In this document: in pieces, positions 7,303 to 8,814 of the stretch
How positions within the stretch are numbered: position 1 is the first letter of the stretch
How the letters are laid out: each line of letters opens with the position of its first letter
From: Bacteroidia bacterium
Lineage (GTDB): Bacteria; Bacteroidota; Bacteroidia; Bacteroidales; Azobacteroidaceae
Direction: 5' to 3'
Assembly: GCA_025996835.1 (NCBI GenBank)
Contig: BNTU01000121.1
Coordinates: 1 to 8,814 of the forward strand
Length of the DNA: 8,814 nucleotides
Notes under the pieces: generated by a model
What the model saw: the letters and a program-made list of their open reading frames with translations, nothing else
Database searches by the model: none
Told to the model about the DNA's origin: nothing
Translations under genes and position numbers: made by a program

Positions 7303-7401
7303 ATGGAATATATAAAAACTCTTCATGGATTTGACATTGAAACAAGTTTAGGCAACTTCGTTTTGGATATATCTTGGTTCTATTATCACGAATATATTTG
7401 A
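7303..7401 (+). CDS. Possible 32-codon ORF between lipoprotein and antitoxin A
   Basis: ATG at 7303 reads MEYIKTLHGFDIETSLGNFV and continues to ISWFYYHEYI, TGA at 7399-7401. The frame is open further upstream to about 7262, so it could be the 3' scrap of a larger gene. The composition is protein-like, but there is no recognisable family, no Shine-Dalgarno and no obvious promoter. Nothing else is visible between 7266 and 7431 except a possible -7 element at its end. Confidence 0.25.
   Translation: MEYIKTLHGFDIETSLGNFVLDISWFYYHEYI
7393..7400 (+). promoter_or_regulatory. Possible -7 element (TATATTTG) for antitoxin A
   Basis: TATATTTG matches TAnnTTTG 31 nt before the antitoxin A start. The only nearby TTG (7374-7376) is 16 nt away, shorter than the 20 nt seen in the three better promoters of this window, so this is a weak candidate. 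Confidence 0.3.
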
Positions 7402-7420
7402 TGTTGGTAGGTATTATGTT

Positions 7421-7619
7421 AATGAAAGAATATGAACAATAAAAATGTGATCAACGAGAATAGAATAGTTGTGGAGAAGGATGGGACAGTAAAGACCATT
7501 TTTTCGGAAGAAACACAAAGAAATGGCATGTCGGTTGAAGAATTTCGAAGGCTAGGGCATGAGAGAATAAAGAAATTAGCAGAATGGTTGACTCAAAATG
7601 GACATTATAATTGATGATT
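7421..7619 (+). repeat. Inverted duplication, left arm (antitoxin A)
   Basis: This 199-nt segment recurs in inverted orientation at 8144-8339 (196 nt). Over the coding part I count about 160 of 180 aligned bases identical (89%) plus one 3-nt gap. Similarity starts at AATGAAAGAATATGAA just before the antitoxin start and fades just past its stop codon. The arms are separated by 524 nt. Confidence 0.85.
7432..7614 (+). CDS. Antitoxin-like small protein, copy A (60 aa)
   Basis: A 60-residue acidic/charged protein with an N-terminal strand-like half (RIVVEKDGTVKTIF) and a helical C-terminal half (MSVEEFRRLGHERIKKLAEW). It is about 80% identical (47 of 59 aligned residues) to copy B on the opposite strand, differing by one codon of length. 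Conservation is highest at GMSVEEFRRLGHE and QNGHYN. The role as a type II antitoxin is inferred from its size and from a RelE/ParE-like toxin fragment that starts inside its 3' end (ATG at 7598, overlap 17 nt). I see no DNA-binding motif, so it may bind toxin rather than DNA. Reading frame preservation with about 10% nucleotide divergence, including a whole-codon indel, supports it being a real gene. Confidence 0.7.
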   Translation: MNNKNVINENRIVVEKDGTVKTIFSEETQRNGMSVEEFRRLGHERIKKLAEWLTQNGHYN

Positions 7620-7792
7620 GGGTATTTCAAAGAATTAGGGAATTTTATGATAACGCAATGAAAGCGCATAACACTTATACCCAAGCAGATGCCGATAGAG
7701 AGGGTTATTAAGGGTTAGATAAATTTAGTGGTGTGATTGCGGATAGTCATTATAGTTTTTGCATCTTCGCTTTCGTTGAAAAAGCGGATTGA
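7598..7792 (+). pseudogene. Broken RelE/ParE-like toxin remnant
   Basis: The ATG at 7598 overlaps antitoxin A by 17 nt and reads MDIIIDDWVFQRIREFYDNA, then MKAHNTYTQADADREGY and TAA (7709-7711). The N-terminal pattern of a beta strand followed by a helix with REFYDNAMKAHNT resembles RelE/ParE-family toxins of Bacteroidota, normally about 95-100 residues. A neighbouring frame at about 7692-7710 reads IERVIKG, and the original frame resumes with GLDKFSGVIAD. Two compensating 1-nt indels would restore ADADIERVIKGLDKFSG. The frame ends at TGA 7790-7792 without the usual C-terminal strands, so the gene is both frameshifted and truncated and the toxin is presumably inactive. The family call is by resemblance. 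Confidence 0.5.
7766..7788. terminator. Weak hairpin between convergent remnants
   Basis: CGCTTT (7768-7773) pairs with AAAGCG (7781-7786) across a 7-nt loop, extendable by a T-G and a T-A pair. It lies between the convergent toxin remnant and winged-helix ORF. No clean T-tract follows on the plus strand, so terminator function is doubtful. Confidence 0.2.
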
Positions 7793-7796
7793 TATT

Positions 7797-8165
7797 TTAC
7801 TCATTGTTTACCTCCTTTTCGTTAATTTTCCAGTATCCATTTTTGTCTGCACCTTCGCGCGAAAGAATACCGAGTGATTTTATTTTCCGGATATTACGAT
7901 AGATAGTTGTTTCATCTTTATTTAACTTTTCTGCAATTTCCTTTTGAGATATTTGAGCGTTTATCTTAATGATTTCTACAATTTCAATTTGTACAGAAGA
8001 TAATTTTACACCTGCATTTTTATGATTTACACCTGCATTTACACCTGCATTTGCCCTCAACTTATCTGCATTTACAGGGAACATTTCCGCATACTTGACA
8101 TGTAAAAACCTGTTTTTCAATTCGTTTTTCTCGCCCCAAAGCAAATTATCAATTATAATGTCCAT
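7797..8165 (-). CDS. Winged-helix protein with NAGV repeats, likely C-terminal fragment of an AlbA_2-type protein (122 aa)
   Basis: Residues 58-115 form a clear winged helix-turn-helix: VQIEIVEIIKINAQISQKEI, then AEKLNKDETTIYRNIRKIKS with recognition helix near 84-97, then LGILSREGADKNGYWKI as the wing. In Bacteroidota, GVNVGVN-type runs followed by exactly this kind of wHTH ending in GYWK(V/I) form the C-terminus of AlbA_2/ATP-binding DNA-binding proteins of about 400-500 residues; here residues 39-53 give NAGVNAGVNHKNAGV. The N-terminal bulk is missing. The ATG at 8165 lies inside antitoxin B (17-nt overlap), so the first residues MDIIID are simply the antitoxin 3' end read in another frame. 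It is therefore either a gene fragment captured behind a duplicated antitoxin or a small regulator expressed by coupling. The wHTH is confident; functionality is uncertain. Confidence 0.6.
   Translation of the reverse strand: MDIIIDNLLWGEKNELKNRFLHVKYAEMFPVNADKLRANAGVNAGVNHKNAGVKLSSVQIEIVEIIKINAQISQKEIAEKLNKDETTIYRNIRKIKSLGILSREGADKNGYWKINEKEVNNE
8005..8052 (-). repeat. Short repeat TTTACACCTGCATTT x3 (encodes NAGV)
   Basis: TTTACACCTGCATTT occurs at 8005-8019, 8026-8040 and 8038-8052, with a degenerate CTGCATTTACA at 8066-8076. On the minus strand it encodes NAGV(N/K) units within the winged-helix ORF. It is a coding repeat, not a CRISPR or iteron array. Confidence 0.8.
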
Positions 8166-8339
8166 TTTGCTCCAACCATTCGCCTAATTTATTTATGTAC
8201 TCATGCCCCAGCCTTCGAAATTCTTCAACTGACATGCCATTTTTTTGTGTTTCTTCCGTAAGAATGGTCTTTACTATCCCATTCTCCACAATTATTCTGT
8301 TCTCGGTGATAACATTTTTATTCTTCATATTCTTTCATT
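8144..8339 (-). repeat. Inverted duplication, right arm (antitoxin B)
   Basis: Partner of the 7421-7619 arm, in inverted orientation, 196 nt. Beyond the arms the sequences diverge completely: a toxin remnant follows arm A, a winged-helix fragment follows arm B. Confidence 0.85.
8149..8328 (-). CDS. Antitoxin-like small protein, copy B (59 aa)
   Basis: The minus strand reads MKNKNVITENRIIVENGIVK, then TILTEETQKN and GMSVEEFRRLGHEYI, ending QNGHYN with TGA at 8151-8149. It is the diverged inverted copy of the plus-strand antitoxin-like gene (about 80% identical in protein), one codon shorter at the VEKDG/VENG position. The differences are a mix of silent and conservative changes, so both copies were probably held under selection for some time. 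Its downstream ORF is not a toxin but a winged-helix fragment, and a 47-codon ORF overlaps its start by 11 nt. A TACCTTTG element at 8359-8352 may be its own promoter. An orphan antitoxin of this sort could still neutralise a toxin encoded elsewhere; that is inference. Confidence 0.7.
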   Translation of the reverse strand: MKNKNVITENRIIVENGIVKTILTEETQKNGMSVEEFRRLGHEYINKLGEWLEQNGHYN

Positions 8340-8461
8340 TTAAAAACTGCACAAAGGTATAAAAAATCTTGGAAGTTTATGAATTTCTTTTCTTCGGCAA
8401 CGGCTAACTGATTGTTGAGTATATTTTGTCGCGTAACCGACGAGTTTGTTAACTCTTTCAT
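8318..8461 (-). pseudogene. 47-codon N-terminal gene fragment fused into the antitoxin B promoter
   Basis: The minus strand from ATG 8461 reads MKELTNSSVTRQNILNNQLA, then VAEEKKFINFQDFLYLCAVF and KMKEYEE, TAA at 8320-8318. The first 30 or so residues look like the N-terminus of a longer Bacteroidota protein, possibly a DNA-binding partner found near Doc/Fic toxins (low certainty). The last residues, from about FLYLC onward, are encoded by the presumed antitoxin B promoter (TACCTTTGTGCAG) and leader, so the gene appears truncated by the event that brought antitoxin B here. It follows the Doc-like gene by 98 nt on the same strand and has its own possible -7 element at 8513-8506. Confidence 0.45.
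8352..8359 (-). promoter_or_regulatory. -7 element (TACCTTTG) ahead of antitoxin B
   Basis: The minus strand TACCTTTGTGCAGTT starts at 8359 and closely matches TACTTTTGTGCTGTT at 8513 (13 of 15). No TTG lies at the 20-nt distance, so the -33 part is weak. Confidence 0.4.
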
Positions 8462-8505
8462 ATTTATATTTTAATATTCATTCTAACTTTCGTATTTGAA
8501 CAGCA

Positions 8506-8513
8506 CAAAAGTA
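8506..8513 (-). promoter_or_regulatory. -7 element (TACTTTTG) ahead of the 47-codon fragment
   Basis: TACTTTTG on the minus strand matches TAnnTTTG and lies 44 nt before the ATG at 8461, a normal Bacteroidota leader length. A -33 TTG is not evident. The 8341-8559 stretch otherwise holds only the fragment ORF and the repeat at 8526-8553. Confidence 0.4.
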
Positions 8514-8525
8514 CAAATTATTTTT

Positions 8526-8553
8526 GAATTGATTGGCATAGATATTCATACAT
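8526..8553 (-). repeat. YEYLCQSIQ-encoding repeat, copy 2
   Basis: 24 of 28 bases match 5420-5447. On the minus strand it directly follows the Doc-like stop codon (FNENE, TAG, KKMYEYLCQSIQK, TAA), in frame with it, so it may be the former C-terminus of the toxin cut off by a point mutation. Confidence 0.5.
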
Positions 8554-8559
8554 CTTTTT

Positions 8560-8814
8560 CTATTCATTTTCATTAAACCCAATATCTTGATTGTCTATTG
8601 CAAGTAATATTTTCAATTTTAGTTCTTCGCTAAAATCGGCTTCATTTTCTAAAAACGAATGAACAATTTCGGTTAGCAACTCTTTTTCTATGCGACCCGC
8701 TGCCAAATGATAACTAATGTTTTCCATCTCCCGTAAGAAACGCGCGATGCAGTATAAATATCCATTCATTGATAAAAATTGTACGCCCAATGTAATAGAC
8801 AAGCGTTTGTTTCC
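8560..8814 (-). CDS. Doc/Fic family (death-on-curing) toxin, C-terminal part, starts beyond window
   Basis: 84 residues are visible, open at the right edge. The visible start GNKRLSITLGVQFLSMNGY matches the second half of the Doc/Fic active-site motif (HxFx(D/N)(A/G)NKR) followed by the conserved hydrophobic helix and NGY; the catalytic histidine would lie just off the window. Lysine in GNKR rather than the second glycine of canonical Fic GNGR is the Doc-type signature; P1 Doc phosphorylates EF-Tu instead of adding AMP. The rest (RFLREMENISYHLAAGR, then IEKELLTEIVHSFL) is helical, consistent with the family. TAG at 8562-8560 ends it, but the frame continues for 13 codons with KKMYEYLCQSIQ, so it may be slightly shortened. 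Any antitoxin would be upstream, outside the window. Confidence 0.75.
   Translation of the reverse strand, partial: GNKRLSITLGVQFLSMNGYLYCIARFLREMENISYHLAAGRIEKELLTEIVHSFLENEADFSEELKLKILLAIDNQDIGFNENE

Noticed and set aside
7451..7684. Minus-strand ORF of 77 codons opposite antitoxin A
   Set aside because: Complementary shadow of the antitoxin and toxin remnant, whose plus-strand frames are conserved between copies.
8005..8076. Short regular repeats as a possible CRISPR or iteron array
   Set aside because: Units are 15 nt, irregularly spaced, keep the reading frame and encode NAGV within a winged-helix ORF.

Overview
The window is AT-rich and looks like a chromosomal accessory region of a member of the Bacteroidota, probably an uncultured or gut-associated Bacteroidales-type organism. 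The basis is Bacteroidota-style promoters (TTG, about 20 nt, then TAnnTTTG), AT-rich leaders mostly without Shine-Dalgarno sequences, a lipoprotein with a Bacteroidota-like signal peptide, and gene families common in that phylum. No tRNA, rRNA, CRISPR array or transposase is visible.

Left part (1-5356, all minus strand): a two-gene operon that looks like an anti-phage defence module. A promoter at about 5326-5356 reads leftward through a leader holding a small, apparently frameshifted ORF. It then enters a 911-residue protein of no family I can name with certainty (2444-5179). That gene overlaps by 8 nt the start of a very large DEAH-box helicase of the DUF1998-associated (MrfA/DruE/DrmA-like) kind, of which the first 817 residues are visible (2451 to beyond 1). 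A large uncharacterised protein followed by a giant helicase is the layout of two-gene Druantia type III (DruH-DruE). I offer that as the nearest known analogue, not as an identification.

Middle (about 5180-6120): a decayed stretch. It holds the remnant of an AAA_14-type ATPase gene with its Walker A motif still readable but lacking a start codon, with an internal stop and a frameshift. It also holds a second C-terminal coding scrap, and two further promoters of the same TTG-N20-TAnnTTTG build. The plus-strand promoter (5945-5975) feeds a 30-codon leader ORF and then a 380-residue lipoprotein (6123-7265) with a cysteine-rich segment and a charged helical linker.

Right part (7266-8814): a toxin-antitoxin graveyard. 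A 59/60-residue antitoxin-like gene occurs twice as an inverted duplication, about 89% identical in DNA (7421-7619 plus, 8144-8339 minus). Each copy is followed by a different ORF whose ATG lies inside the antitoxin gene, 17 nt before its stop codon ends. The plus copy is followed by a broken RelE/ParE-like toxin, and the minus copy by a winged-helix fragment with NAGV repeats. Upstream of the minus copy are a 47-codon N-terminal fragment whose end is fused into the antitoxin promoter, and the C-terminal part of a Doc/Fic (death-on-curing) toxin running off the right edge. A DNA repeat encoding a (F/Y)EYLCQSIQ peptide occurs both beside the ATPase remnant and beside the Doc gene, so the two decayed zones share some history.
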